A DNA stretch of 64,000 nucleotides from Pseudomonas versuta. Its GTDB lineage: Bacteria; Pseudomonadota; Gammaproteobacteria; Pseudomonadales; Pseudomonadaceae. Location of the stretch: positions 2,914,001 to 2,978,000 of the forward strand of contig NZ_CP012676.1 of the NCBI RefSeq assembly GCF_001294575.1, in the 5' to 3' direction. Numbering within the stretch: the stretch's first letter is position 1; each line of letters starts with the position of its first letter. Under the pieces are notes generated by a model that searched no databases, was not told where the DNA came from, and saw only the letters and a list, made by a program, of their open reading frames with translations. Made by a program: the position numbers and the translations under genes. Positions 8,510 to 16,523 of this stretch are shown one piece after another.

Positions 8510-9778
8510 ATGGAAACTCAAACACTCTGGACTCAAATTCAGGATCTATACACCAACCTGGACCAACATCCCTGGGTATCGACCATCCTCGGTCTGATCG
8601 TGCTGGTGGGCGTCGCCCTACTAGCCGGACACGTCGCGCGCATTGTGATCTTGCGTATTACCAAGATGCTCGGTCGCCAACCCGCCCTGCACTGGATCAA
8701 CGACCTGCGCCAGCACAAGGTGTTTCACCGCCTGGCACAATTGACGCCATCGCTGATGGTGCAGTTCGGACGCAACCTGGTGCCGGAGATGAGCGAAACC
8801 GGTCGCCACTTCCTCGGCAACCTGGCCCTGGCCATCACCATCTTTGTGCTGACCCGTGTAATCAGCGCCCTGCTCGATGCCCTGCTTGATATTTATTCGC
8901 GCACCAACTACGCCAAGACCCGCCCGATCAAAGGCTACATCCAGCTGACCAAAATGCTGCTGTATGTATTTTCCGCCATCATCATTGTCGCGACCCTGAT
9001 CGATCGCTCGCCAATGCTGCTGCTCTCGGGCCTGGGCGCGATGTCTGCGGTCATCTTGCTGGTCTACAAGGATACTTTGCTGTCGTTCGTGGCCAGCGTG
9101 CAGTTGACCAGCAACGACCTGCTGCGGGTCGGCGACTGGATCGAAATGCCTCAGGTCGGCGCCGATGGCGACGTCATCGACATTACCCTGCACACCGTCA
9201 AGGTGCAGAATTTTGACAAAACCATCGTCTCGATACCGACCTGGCGCCTGATGTCCGAGTCGTTCAAGAACTGGCGCGGCATGCAGCAATCCGGCGGACG
9301 CCGGATCAAGCGCAGCCTGTTTATCGATGCCGGAAATATCGGGTTTCTGACCGATGAACAGGAACAGCGTCTGGAGCAAATACGCCTGCTCAGTGATTAC
9401 ATGCACCGCAAACAGGCTGAACTCAAAAGCTGGAACGAAGCACAGGGCAATGTGGCCGCTCTGGCAGCCAACCGTCGACGCATGACCAATATCGGGACCT
9501 TCCGCGCCTATGCGCTGGCTTATCTCAAAAGCCATCCCGAAATTCAGCCAAACATGACGTGCATGGTGCGTCAGCTGCAAACCACAGCCCAGGGCGTGCC
9601 GCTGGAGGTGTACTGCTTTACCCGCACCACGGTGTGGAACGAGTACGAGCAAATCCAGGGCGATATTTTTGACTATCTATTGTCAGTGATGCCCGAGTTC
9701 GGCTTGAGCATCTATCAACAGCCGAGCGGCAATGATCTGCGCAACGGCCTGATGCCCGTGCTGGCTAAAGAACCCTGA
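8510..9778 (+). CDS. Mechanosensitive ion channel, MscS/YbdG type
   Basis: A 422-residue inner-membrane protein. Hydrophobic helices occur near residues 22-46, 100-118 and 146-165, followed by the MscS pore helix region (GLGAMSAVILLVYKDTLLSF) and a beta-rich cytoplasmic domain with VGDWIEMPQVGADGDV. The size and the long insert in the C-terminal domain fit the YbdG (MscM-like) branch, which opens under hypoosmotic shock. ATG 8510 is the first start in frame and lies in an AT-rich promoter region shared with the divergent helicase gene. A GC-rich hairpin follows the stop. Confidence 0.9.
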   Translation: METQTLWTQIQDLYTNLDQHPWVSTILGLIVLVGVALLAGHVARIVILRITKMLGRQPALHWINDLRQHKVFHRLAQLTPSLMVQFGRNLVPEMSETGRHFLGNLALAITIFVLTRVISALLDALLDIYSRTNYAKTRPIKGYIQLTKMLLYVFSAIIIVATLIDRSPMLLLSGLGAMSAVILLVYKDTLLSFVASVQLTSNDLLRVGDWIEMPQVGADGDVIDITLHTVKVQNFDKTIVSIPTWRLMSESFKNWRGMQQSGGRRIKRSLFIDAGNIGFLTDEQEQRLEQIRLLSDYMHRKQAELKSWNEAQGNVAALAANRRRMTNIGTFRAYALAYLKSHPEIQPNMTCMVRQLQTTAQGVPLEVYCFTRTTVWNEYEQIQGDIFDYLLSVMPEFGLSIYQQPSGNDLRNGLMPVLAKEP

Positions 9779-9784
9779 TCAACC

Positions 9785-9807
9785 GGCGCGACTCCTGGAG
9801 TCGCGCC
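9785..9807 (+). terminator. GC-rich hairpin after the MscS-type gene
   Basis: A perfect 11-bp inverted repeat (9785-9795 against 9797-9807) with a single central base lies seven bases after the stop. There is no T-run, so termination or RNA protection is inferred. Confidence 0.5.
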
Positions 9808-9928
9808 TGCCTGAAAAAGAATGAATAGTGTCTCCACGGTTAACACTGACGTCTTCAAGTGCACAGCGCTAAACCGGCATAATCCATGTGCACACGGTCA
9901 GGCTTAAGTGACACAAGGAACAAAACAG

Positions 9929-10774
9929 GTGAAACAAACAGACGCTGAATCAGCGCAACGCGGGATGGAGCCTGCTTGCTTGTATGATCCAGAGTTAATG
10001 CAACTCACCAGGGACGAAAAAACCGCACAGTTAGGCAGTAACGAAAGTGACTTTTTGCTCGCACTGATAGATGGCGTATCCGATAAAGAGTTACTTATCA
10101 GCCGAGTGTGGGGCGAACGCGGTCTCGTGGTATCCGATGGCAGTTATTACAAGACCCTGCACACATTACGCACGCACTTCTCGGTAATCGGACTGTCCCG
10201 CCATGCCATCAAAACCCTGCCCAGAAGAGGGGTGCTTCTGCTGTGCACTGTCACCCTGAGCAGTCAACGTGAACCCCATGACGACAGCGTGCAGACAGAG
10301 CCCGGCGCTGAAAACACCCCCATTCAATACCCTGCAGAATCAGGCGCACCGACTTTACTGCCCGAGCCCTCGAGCGCTCAAGCTGTTGTGATCCCTGCGC
10401 CTGCTCCCTCCCCGGTACCTGCTCCACAACCCCGTAACTACTTCAGAATCATTGCGGGCTATGCCGTCGTGCTTGGCGGGCTGGTGATGCCGGTAGTTTA
10501 TGCCTGGCTAATACTCTGCGGCCCTCCGGAACTTGAAGGCTGGAAAGCCATCTGGAGCGAGAACGGCCACACACTGTATGTCGAGTCCAGCGAGAAATTA
10601 TCCAGGGATGACATTGCCGAACACATGAAACCTTTTGACCCCAACCTGCTGTTTTCAGGCACCAGTTATTACGTCAGAAAGCCATTGTCACAGTTAGTGA
10701 TCAGTTGCGAAAAGCCTGAAAGTAAAGGAGAGGCCATATGCACCAATTACCAGATCGTTGGCAAAAAACCTTAG
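9929..10774 (+). CDS. ToxR/CadC-like transmembrane transcriptional regulator
   Basis: A 281-residue protein with three parts: an N-terminal OmpR/ToxR-type winged helix (about 17-105, with VSDKELLISRVWGERGLVV and IKTLPRRGVLLL as the recognition and wing elements), a Pro/Ala-rich linker (113-170), and one membrane helix (174-196, YAVVLGGLVMPVVYAWLIL) leading to an 85-residue periplasmic domain with Cys at 197, 260 and 271. This is the layout of ToxR, TcpP, CadC and PsaE, which bind DNA while anchored in the membrane. GTG 9929 is preferred because AAGGAA lies eight bases upstream; GTG 9908 is the alternative. The 3' end overlaps the next gene by 37 bases. Target genes are unknown. Confidence 0.8.
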   Translation: MKQTDAESAQRGMEPACLYDPELMQLTRDEKTAQLGSNESDFLLALIDGVSDKELLISRVWGERGLVVSDGSYYKTLHTLRTHFSVIGLSRHAIKTLPRRGVLLLCTVTLSSQREPHDDSVQTEPGAENTPIQYPAESGAPTLLPEPSSAQAVVIPAPAPSPVPAPQPRNYFRIIAGYAVVLGGLVMPVVYAWLILCGPPELEGWKAIWSENGHTLYVESSEKLSRDDIAEHMKPFDPNLLFSGTSYYVRKPLSQLVISCEKPESKGEAICTNYQIVGKKP

Positions 10775-11229
10775 TCTGTACAGGTCTGTTATCCCTGCTG
10801 GTTTTTGGTGGCCTGAGTGCGCGCCATGCCTGGATTATTTACAAAGACATACCCAGAGCCCCCTGTTACGCCTCTGTTTACTTCAACAATATGGAGTACA
10901 GCGCTGACCGATGGTCTGGCGCAGGTGACATCACCATTTCCCCCAAGGAAGATGCCATTTATGTGTACTACAAAATTAAAAGCCCGGATAACGTCACCTA
11001 TATTTACAACCGTAAATTTGAAGTTTCGACTGAAAAACTCGACACCTCAAGATTTCTGTTCGAAACCTCCAACGTGGTGATTTTCGATAACGACACGGCA
11101 GGCAAGAACACGCCATTCATGTCCAGGGGCATGCACGGGGGCCTGATGACGTTCAATTACTTTTCCGATAACGAGTACTACTACAACATAAACAATTTTT
11201 TGACCGGCGTATGCCATGTACCCCGGTAG
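10738..11229 (+). CDS. ToxS/TcpH-like membrane-anchored periplasmic partner (putative)
   Basis: A 163-residue protein with a short cytoplasmic N-terminus, one membrane helix (11-27, TLVCTGLLSLLVFGGLS) and a periplasmic domain of about 135 residues rich in Tyr and Asn. Two periplasmic Cys (43 and 159) could pair. AAGGAGAGG precedes ATG 10738, and the gene starts inside the end of the ToxR-like gene, so the two are translationally coupled. Position, size and topology match the ToxS, TcpH and PsaF proteins that stabilise their cognate regulators. I see no clear sequence similarity to these, so the role is inferred from layout. Confidence 0.7.
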   Translation: MHQLPDRWQKTLVCTGLLSLLVFGGLSARHAWIIYKDIPRAPCYASVYFNNMEYSADRWSGAGDITISPKEDAIYVYYKIKSPDNVTYIYNRKFEVSTEKLDTSRFLFETSNVVIFDNDTAGKNTPFMSRGMHGGLMTFNYFSDNEYYYNINNFLTGVCHVPR

Positions 11230-11554
11230 GTGAAATACAAGTGCCGCCATCAAAACACCCGGGCCAAGACTGCGGGTATTTTGCGAGACTCCTGAGGGAC
11301 AGAAGCTAACTAAACGCCGAGTACAGAGCAGCGGCCAGCCTATGGTTAATTACAAAAAACGGCATTTGTCGCGTTAAAAACCATCGGCATTAAACCCAGC
11401 AAACTTTAGTCGCCCTTGCTTGGACCTTTCAATTTTCCGACTGAAACCGGCCAGGATTATGGTTCAGTAAGGTTAATTAAGACAACGCACAAGCCCGCCT
11501 TTTCCCCCTGCGCTACCGTGTCCTTCCCTTAAGTCAGCCCCATGAGCTTATCGA
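11230..11554. other. Intergenic region between the ToxRS-like pair and two orphan genes
   Basis: This 325-base, AT-richer region contains two copies of GGTTAATTA (11344-11352 and 11471-11479), 127 bases apart, and short A/T runs between them. It could be the promoter of the two following genes and a binding region for the neighbouring regulator. I see no clear terminator; a weak ACCCG/CGGGT hairpin lies near 11258-11280. Confidence 0.4.
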
Positions 11555-11929
11555 ATGACACGTGCGTACCCACACCGGCTGCTCCGGTACTGCCTGAGCC
11601 TGTGCCTGTTTTACACTGCCGTGTGCCAGAGCCATTTTCAGCCCCCAACTGCTCTTCCAGCGACAGACCTCGATCCTGATGGGTTATTGCCAACGCTGGC
11701 CCATACATTAAACGATTCATTGCCGTTCAATTATGCTGGCGCCCCTGACGCACGCTATTCAACCGGGGCGTCGAAAGCCACTGCGTCCGCACCATTCAAT
11801 ATCGATTTGATCACCCAGTATCATTCGAACACCGCCTCAGGTTTTTATACCCCCCTGCAACAAATGAACGACGTCTACCGCAATACCTATTCAGCGCCAC
11901 ACCTGCCCAAAACAGCACCTGCCCCATAA
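11555..11929 (+). CDS. Unrecognised secreted-type protein (124 aa)
   Basis: A 124-residue protein that starts with an Arg-containing N-terminus and a hydrophobic segment (LLRYCLSLCLFYTAVC, about 9-24) resembling a signal peptide. The remainder is rich in Pro, Ala, Thr and Ser with motifs such as LNDSLPFNYAGAPDARYST and FNIDLITQYHSNTASGF. No family is recognised. The ribosome binding site is weak, and an overlapping short frame begins at 11542, so the start is uncertain. It precedes the next gene by 16 bases and probably forms an operon with it. Confidence 0.45.
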   Translation: MTRAYPHRLLRYCLSLCLFYTAVCQSHFQPPTALPATDLDPDGLLPTLAHTLNDSLPFNYAGAPDARYSTGASKATASAPFNIDLITQYHSNTASGFYTPLQQMNDVYRNTYSAPHLPKTAPAP

Positions 11930-11945
11930 CATGGAGAGATATTCC

Positions 11946-12242
11946 GTGGCTCGCCCTATACGCTGGATAAAACCCATTTGCAAAAGAACGCGTCACTTGC
12001 CTGCCTGGAAGCGCTCGCTGGCACTAACACCGGACGGCACTGTATTCATGGCGGCGGCCATGGGCGGTTCGGAAAAAGAAGTCAGCCTTGCATCGTTACA
12101 GGATAAAGTCCCGAGCCTTATTTGTTTTGATCATGTGTATGTGCCTGCAGAATGGCTGCAACATAAATTTGGCGCCGCCAACCCCTGGTGTGATTCTTTG
12201 ATTAAAGCCGCACACCCTCATATCTTTTATCAGAAGGGTTAA
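11946..12242 (+). CDS. Unrecognised small protein (98 aa)
   Basis: A 98-residue protein with a basic N-terminus (MARPIRWIKPICKRTRHLP) and a neutral C-terminal part containing PSLICFDHVYVPAEWLQHKF and three Cys. The start is GTG 11946, with GGAGAG seven bases upstream; the ATG at 11931 would contain that ribosome binding site. It has no recognisable domain or membrane helix. The good translation signal and tight spacing to the upstream ORF argue for a real gene. It is convergent with the hydrolase gene, 14 bases away. Function unknown. Confidence 0.5.
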   Translation: MARPIRWIKPICKRTRHLPAWKRSLALTPDGTVFMAAAMGGSEKEVSLASLQDKVPSLICFDHVYVPAEWLQHKFGAANPWCDSLIKAAHPHIFYQKG

Positions 12243-12256
12243 TGCGGCTTATAACA

Positions 12257-12817
12257 TTACTGGGATTTAAATTGCGGATCACCGGTGAGTTTGAATAGGA
12301 GCCCAATCCCTTGCGGCCATATACCGTAACCGGTATCACCGTTTATATGCCCCGCCTTTTGCAGCATGACCAGTTCGCTGCCCCAGGCATCGCTGAAGGC
12401 GGTTGCGCGCTCGACGGATACATACGGATCGTCAGTGCTGGCCACAGTAATAGAGTCAAAAGGCAGACGATTGAGCGGCATGGGAGTAAAACCCGAGGTA
12501 CCCGACGGGTAACTGTCAGCTTCGGTATCACTGGGCGCAACCAGCAACGCACCACGAACACGTTCAGCCGCTTGCGGGTGCTGCTGCGCCCAACGCGCAA
12601 TCAGCGTACAGGCCAGGCTATGCCCCACCAGAACTACAGGGCGCTGGCTGCCCGCGACTTTCTCTTGCAGGCGCTGCACCCAATCCGGACAGGCCGGGGT
12701 TTCCCAGTCCTGCTGCTTGACCCGGTGCAACCCGCTGTAGCGCTGTTCCCACTGTGATTGCCAATGCTCTGCTCCTGAATTGAACAGACCCGGCAAGATC
12801 AACACCCTGACTGTCAT
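12257..12817 (-). CDS. RBBP9/YdeN-family alpha/beta hydrolase
   Basis: A 186-residue serine hydrolase. The nucleophile lies in VGHSLAC, and a late AGHINGDTGYG segment supplies the catalytic His, as in RBBP9/YdeN proteins; an Asp in STDDPYV is the likely third residue. Start MTVRVLILPGLFNSGAEHW is typical of the family. Substrates in bacteria are mostly unknown. It lies 37 bases upstream (in transcription order) of no further minus-strand gene, and 37 bases after the DMT transporter gene stop, so the two may be co-transcribed. Confidence 0.88.
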   Translation of the reverse strand: MTVRVLILPGLFNSGAEHWQSQWEQRYSGLHRVKQQDWETPACPDWVQRLQEKVAGSQRPVVLVGHSLACTLIARWAQQHPQAAERVRGALLVAPSDTEADSYPSGTSGFTPMPLNRLPFDSITVASTDDPYVSVERATAFSDAWGSELVMLQKAGHINGDTGYGIWPQGIGLLFKLTGDPQFKSQ

Positions 12818-12854
12818 CTCTGGTCTCCATTAGGTGGATGGGTTGCCAAAAACC

Positions 12855-13715
12855 TTAGACCGTCACAGCCCTGCGGTCTAGGCGGCTGATCCAGACGGCA
12901 AGCAGAATCACCCCTGCCCCAAGGAACAACCTGCCCAGCGGTTCATGCTGATTCCAGATCAGCAGGTTGAGCAACAACCCCACCGGCACATGCAGGTTGT
13001 TCATCACCGCCAGAGTGCCCCCCGTGACCAGGCAGGCACCTTTGTTCCACCAGTACATGCCCAAGGCCGTGGAGACCAGCCCCAGAAACACCAGCACCCC
13101 CCACTGCAAAGGCGCGTCGGGTAAAAAGTCGGCTTTGCCGAATGCAAGAAAGGCCGGCAATACCACCGCCAACGCGCCGAGGTAAAAGAAACCGAAACGT
13201 CGGTAATGCGGCAATTCAGTCGGATAGCGCGCCACCAGACGCCTGTACAGCACCTGACCGGCGGCATAGGTGAAGTTGGCCAGTTGCAACAACAGGAAGC
13301 CTTTAAAGAAGTCCCCGCTGATGCTGTCAAAGCGGATCACTGCCGCCCCCGATACAGCCACCATCGCCGCTACCAGCGCCCAGGGGTTGAAGCGCCGGTT
13401 AAGGGCATCCTCAATCAATGTCACGTGCAACGGCGTGAGGATGGTGAACAACAGGACTTCGGGCACCGTAAGCACGCGAAAGCTCAGGTACAGACAGACG
13501 TAGGTGATGCCGAACTGCAAGGCACCGATCAACAGCATGCCGCGCATGAAACCGGGTTCCACCTGGCGCCAGCGGGTCAGCGGGATAAACACCAGCCCGG
13601 CCAGTACCACCCGCACCAGCACTGCAAAGTAGCTGTCGACGTGTCCAGCCAGATACTCACCAATCAGGCTGAAGGAAAACGCCTGAATCAGCGTCACAAT
13701 TAGCAGATAACCCAT
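12855..13715 (-). CDS. EamA/DMT-family transporter
   Basis: A 286-residue protein with about ten hydrophobic helices in two EamA repeats, starting MGYLLIVTLIQAFSFSLIGE. I place the start at ATG 13715; the frame is open to 13883 but the extra 56 residues are polar and unlike any transporter N-terminus. The pattern resembles the carboxylate/amino-acid/amine transporter subgroup of the DMT family. Substrate unknown. A terminator for the upstream azoR gene separates it from that gene, so it should have its own promoter in the 250-base gap. Confidence 0.86.
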   Translation of the reverse strand: MGYLLIVTLIQAFSFSLIGEYLAGHVDSYFAVLVRVVLAGLVFIPLTRWRQVEPGFMRGMLLIGALQFGITYVCLYLSFRVLTVPEVLLFTILTPLHVTLIEDALNRRFNPWALVAAMVAVSGAAVIRFDSISGDFFKGFLLLQLANFTYAAGQVLYRRLVARYPTELPHYRRFGFFYLGALAVVLPAFLAFGKADFLPDAPLQWGVLVFLGLVSTALGMYWWNKGACLVTGGTLAVMNNLHVPVGLLLNLLIWNQHEPLGRLFLGAGVILLAVWISRLDRRAVTV

Positions 13716-13822
13716 GAATGTCTCGCCCGGAAAGTCGTGATTGCCTGACGGCAGATACGTCCGCCGGCTTGTTTCGCAGGGCGCGACATTAGCGGTTTTG
13801 CGCCGCAGGCGAAATGCCTGCC

Positions 13823-13857
13823 AAAAAAAACCCGGTCCAGCGTTAAAGCTGACCGGG
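13823..13857 (-). terminator. Rho-independent terminator of azoR
   Basis: On the minus strand, ACCCGGTCAGC pairs with GCTGGACCGGG (13831-13857, one bulge) and is followed by eight T (A-run 13823-13830 on the + strand). It lies about 110 bases past the azoR stop. Confidence 0.85.
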
Positions 13858-13966
13858 TATGAGCACTCAGGAGAGAAGTGCAAAGGGAGGTTCGATGCGC
13901 GAACCGCATGCTTGAAGGAGCAATGAAGCGATTAAGCCCGCTGCCGATTATCTGTCGATTAACAGC

Positions 13967-14566
13967 CTATGCGACTTCAGAAAGCCGGGCCTTGGCCTGG
14001 TTCAAACCTTTTTCCTGAAAGTCACCGCCCAGGTTCATCCCTTCGGCATGGATGAAGGTCACGTCGTGAATGCCGATGAAAGCCATCACCTGACGCAGAT
14101 AGGGCTCCTGGTGGTCCGCCGGGCTGCCGGCATAGATCCCGCCACGCGCCGTCAGCACGTAGGCTTTTTTGCCGGTCAGCAGCCCTTGGGGCCCGGTTTC
14201 TGTGTATTTGAAGGTGGTGCCGGCCCGCAGCACATGGTCAAGCCAGGCTTTGAGGGTGCTTGGAATCGCAAAGTTGTACATCGGCGCCGCCATCACCAGC
14301 ACATCAGCCGCCAGCAGCTCATCAGTCAGCTCGTTGGAGCGCTGCAGGGAGGCTTTCTCGGTTGCAGAACGTTGTTCTTCAGGTTTGATCCAGCCGCCCA
14401 GCAGGTCCGCGTCCAGGTGCGGCACCGGGTTCAATGCCAGGTCGCGAACGGTGATCTGATCACCGGGGTGGACCGATTGCCATTGGCTGATGAACTGCCG
14501 GGTCAGCTGACGGGAAAACGAATCCTGCTGGCGCGCGCTGCTTTCAATGATCAGAACTCGTGACAT
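13967..14566 (-). CDS. azoR: FMN-dependent NADH-azoreductase
   Basis: A 199-residue flavodoxin-like quinone/azo reductase of the AzoR family. The sequence shows the FMN-binding segment near the N-terminus (IIESSARQQDSFSRQL), the APMYNFAIPSTLKAWLDH motif (about 93-110) and the TARGGIY motif near 140 that lines the flavin site. AzoR enzymes reduce quinones and azo compounds with NADH by a ping-pong mechanism in the cytoplasm. Length matches the family (about 200). It is divergent from a LysR gene at 14746, the usual arrangement for regulated azoreductases in Pseudomonas. Confidence 0.93.
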   Translation of the reverse strand: MSRVLIIESSARQQDSFSRQLTRQFISQWQSVHPGDQITVRDLALNPVPHLDADLLGGWIKPEEQRSATEKASLQRSNELTDELLAADVLVMAAPMYNFAIPSTLKAWLDHVLRAGTTFKYTETGPQGLLTGKKAYVLTARGGIYAGSPADHQEPYLRQVMAFIGIHDVTFIHAEGMNLGGDFQEKGLNQAKARLSEVA

Positions 14567-14745
14567 GCTGGCTAGACTCCATCTGTAAATGCTGTAAGAC
14601 GATGGAGCGAAGATTAGAGGGCAAAGCTTCGATGAAAAAGCGCAAAAACTTGCTTCAACCTATCTATAATCCTGTTGATATAGCGATCACCTGTAGCCGC
14701 TGCTACAGATCGCAATAACCCAGACTCCCGGCAAAGGAATTCATC

Positions 14746-15669
14746 GTGAAGGCGCCCCGTGTAACCCTTGATCAATGGCGCACCCTGCAAGCGGTGGTAG
14801 ACCACGGCGGCTTCGCCCAGGCAGCTGAAGTCCTCCATCGCTCTCAATCGTCCGTCAGCTACACCGTGGCCCGCATGCAGGATCAACTCGGCGTGCCGTT
14901 GTTACGTATCGACGGGCGCAAAGCGGTGCTCACCGAAGCCGGTGAGGTGTTGCTGCGCCGTTCCCGGCAACTGGTGAAGCAGGCCAGCCAGCTCGAAGAC
15001 CTGGCGCACCATATGGAGCAGGGCTGGGAAGCCGAAGTACGGCTGGTGGTCGATGCGGCCTACCCCAATGCACGGCTGGTACGCGCCCTGACCGCGTTCA
15101 TGCCGCAAAGCCGCGGTTGCCGTGTGCGCTTGCGCGAAGAAGTCCTGTCGGGCGTTGAAGAGGTACTGCTTGAGGGCGTGGCCGACCTGGCCATCAGCAG
15201 CTTCAACATCCCCGGCTATCTGGGCGCCGAGCTCAGTGCCGTGGAGTTTGTTGCCGTTGCGCACCCTGATCACCCGCTGCATCGCCTGCAGCGCGAATTG
15301 CATTTTCAGGATCTCGAAAGCCAGCTTCAGGTGGTGATCCGCGACTCGGGACGCCAGCAACCGCGCGACATGGGCTGGCTGGGGGCGGAACAGCGCTGGA
15401 CCGTCGGCAGCCTGGCTACGGCTGCAGCCTTTGTGGGCAGCGGCCTGGGATTTGCCTGGTTGCCGCGGCACATGATTGAACGCGAGCTCAAGGAAGGCGT
15501 GCTCAAACAGTTGCCTATGGATCAGGGCGGCAGCCGTCACCCGCTGTTCTTCCTGTACTCCAACAAAGACAAACCCCTGGGCCCGGCCACACAAATACTT
15601 GTCGAGCTATTGCGTACCTTTGATACAGCGCCTCTGGACGCACCTTTTGCAGCCCCCCTGCAAGGTTGA
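14746..15669 (+). CDS. LysR-type transcriptional regulator next to azoR
   Basis: A 307-residue LysR protein: winged helix at residues 1-65 (GGFAQAAEVLHRSQSSVSYTV) and a substrate-binding domain after about residue 90. The start is GTG 14746 with AAAGGAATTC upstream. It faces azoR across 179 bases, so it probably controls azoR. The intergenic stretch holds two short GTAGCCGCTGCTAC-like inverted repeats near 14693-14706, plausible as a LysR site. The inducer is not known. Confidence 0.9.
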   Translation: MKAPRVTLDQWRTLQAVVDHGGFAQAAEVLHRSQSSVSYTVARMQDQLGVPLLRIDGRKAVLTEAGEVLLRRSRQLVKQASQLEDLAHHMEQGWEAEVRLVVDAAYPNARLVRALTAFMPQSRGCRVRLREEVLSGVEEVLLEGVADLAISSFNIPGYLGAELSAVEFVAVAHPDHPLHRLQRELHFQDLESQLQVVIRDSGRQQPRDMGWLGAEQRWTVGSLATAAAFVGSGLGFAWLPRHMIERELKEGVLKQLPMDQGGSRHPLFFLYSNKDKPLGPATQILVELLRTFDTAPLDAPFAAPLQG

Positions 15670-15831
15670 TCAACCCTGTGCGGGCATGACAACGGTGGGC
15701 AGGAACAATGATCGCGAATATCCTGTCCAAAGTGCGCGACCAGTCTGAACCGGCCGGTCCCGCCATCACCCTATTCCATCGTGCGTGAGTGCTCTCGCGC
15801 AGTTGCTCCCACTGTCCAGGATCCTAGACCC

Positions 15832-16401
15832 ATGCTGAAAAAAATTGCCCTCGCCGCCGGTGCCCTGCTCTTCGCTGCCAACCTCATGGCGGCCACCCCC
15901 GCACCGACCAAAGCGCCCCATGTTGAGCTGGACACCAGCTTTGGCAAGATCGAAATCGAACTGGACCCGGTCAAGGCCCCGATCAGCAGCAAAAACTTTC
16001 TGGAGTACGTCGACAGCGGCTTCTACAACAACACCATTTTCCACCGTGTGATTCCGGGCTTTATGGTGCAAGGCGGCGGTTTTACCCAGCAAATGACCCA
16101 AAAGCCGACCCGCGACCCGATCAAGAACGAAGCCAGCAACGGCCTGCACAACGTGCGTGGCACCCTGTCGATGGCCCGTACTTCCAACCCGGACTCCGCC
16201 ACCAGCCAGTTCTTTATCAACGTGGCGGACAACGCGTTTCTGGACCCGGGCCGTGACGCCGGTTATGCCGTATTCGCCAAGGTTGTGAATGGCATGGACG
16301 TGGTTGACCAGATCGTCAACTCGCAGACCACCACTAAACAAGGCATGCAGAATGTCCCGATCGATCCTGTGCTCATCAAGTCCGCCAAGCGCATCGACTG
16401 A
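15832..16401 (+). CDS. ppiA: Periplasmic peptidyl-prolyl cis-trans isomerase (cyclophilin)
   Basis: A 189-residue cyclophilin with a signal peptide ([20 protein letters not shown], cleavage near 20-21). The active-site motifs [15 protein letters not shown] and [13 protein letters not shown] are intact, including the catalytic Arg of FHRVI. PpiA catalyses proline isomerisation in periplasmic folding. I choose ATG 15832 because it starts at the signal peptide; an in-frame GTG at 15781 would add 17 polar residues. The neighbour downstream is the MsbA-like ABC transporter, as in P. aeruginosa PA3227-PA3228 (from memory). Confidence 0.93.
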   Translation: MLKKIALAAGALLFAANLMAATPAPTKAPHVELDTSFGKIEIELDPVKAPISSKNFLEYVDSGFYNNTIFHRVIPGFMVQGGGFTQQMTQKPTRDPIKNEASNGLHNVRGTLSMARTSNPDSATSQFFINVADNAFLDPGRDAGYAVFAKVVNGMDVVDQIVNSQTTTKQGMQNVPIDPVLIKSAKRID

Positions 16402-16439
16402 CGGAAGGGTTCACGCAAGGAATTTGACCGAATACTGAA

Positions 16440-16467
16440 CCTGCAGGAGCGACCTCGCTCCTGCAGG
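16440..16467. repeat. REP-like inverted repeat after ppiA
   Basis: CCTGCAGGAGCGA and its complement TCGCTCCTGCAGG flank a two-base centre (16440-16467). It has the GGAGCGA/TCGCTCC arms of Pseudomonas REP elements and could also end ppiA transcription. Confidence 0.6.
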
Positions 16468-16487
16468 ATTGTGGGGGGTCATACACT

Positions 16488-16523
16488 AAAGGAGAGCCCG
16501 CGCTGCGGGCGTCAGTGCCAATG
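16488..16523 (+). promoter_or_regulatory. Hairpin between Shine-Dalgarno and start codon of the ABC transporter gene
   Basis: AAAGGAG (16488-16494) lies 26 bases before ATG 16521, too far for normal use. Between them is a perfect 6-bp hairpin, GCCCGC (16496-16501) against GCGGGC (16505-16510). When folded, it would bring the two to about 11 bases apart. No better ribosome binding site is seen for this gene. Confidence 0.45.

Noticed and set aside
11542..11679. Short ORF starting at ATG 11542 in an overlapping frame
   Set aside because: It ends after 45 codons with Pro/Ser-rich, feature-free sequence; the longer frame from 11555 is better.
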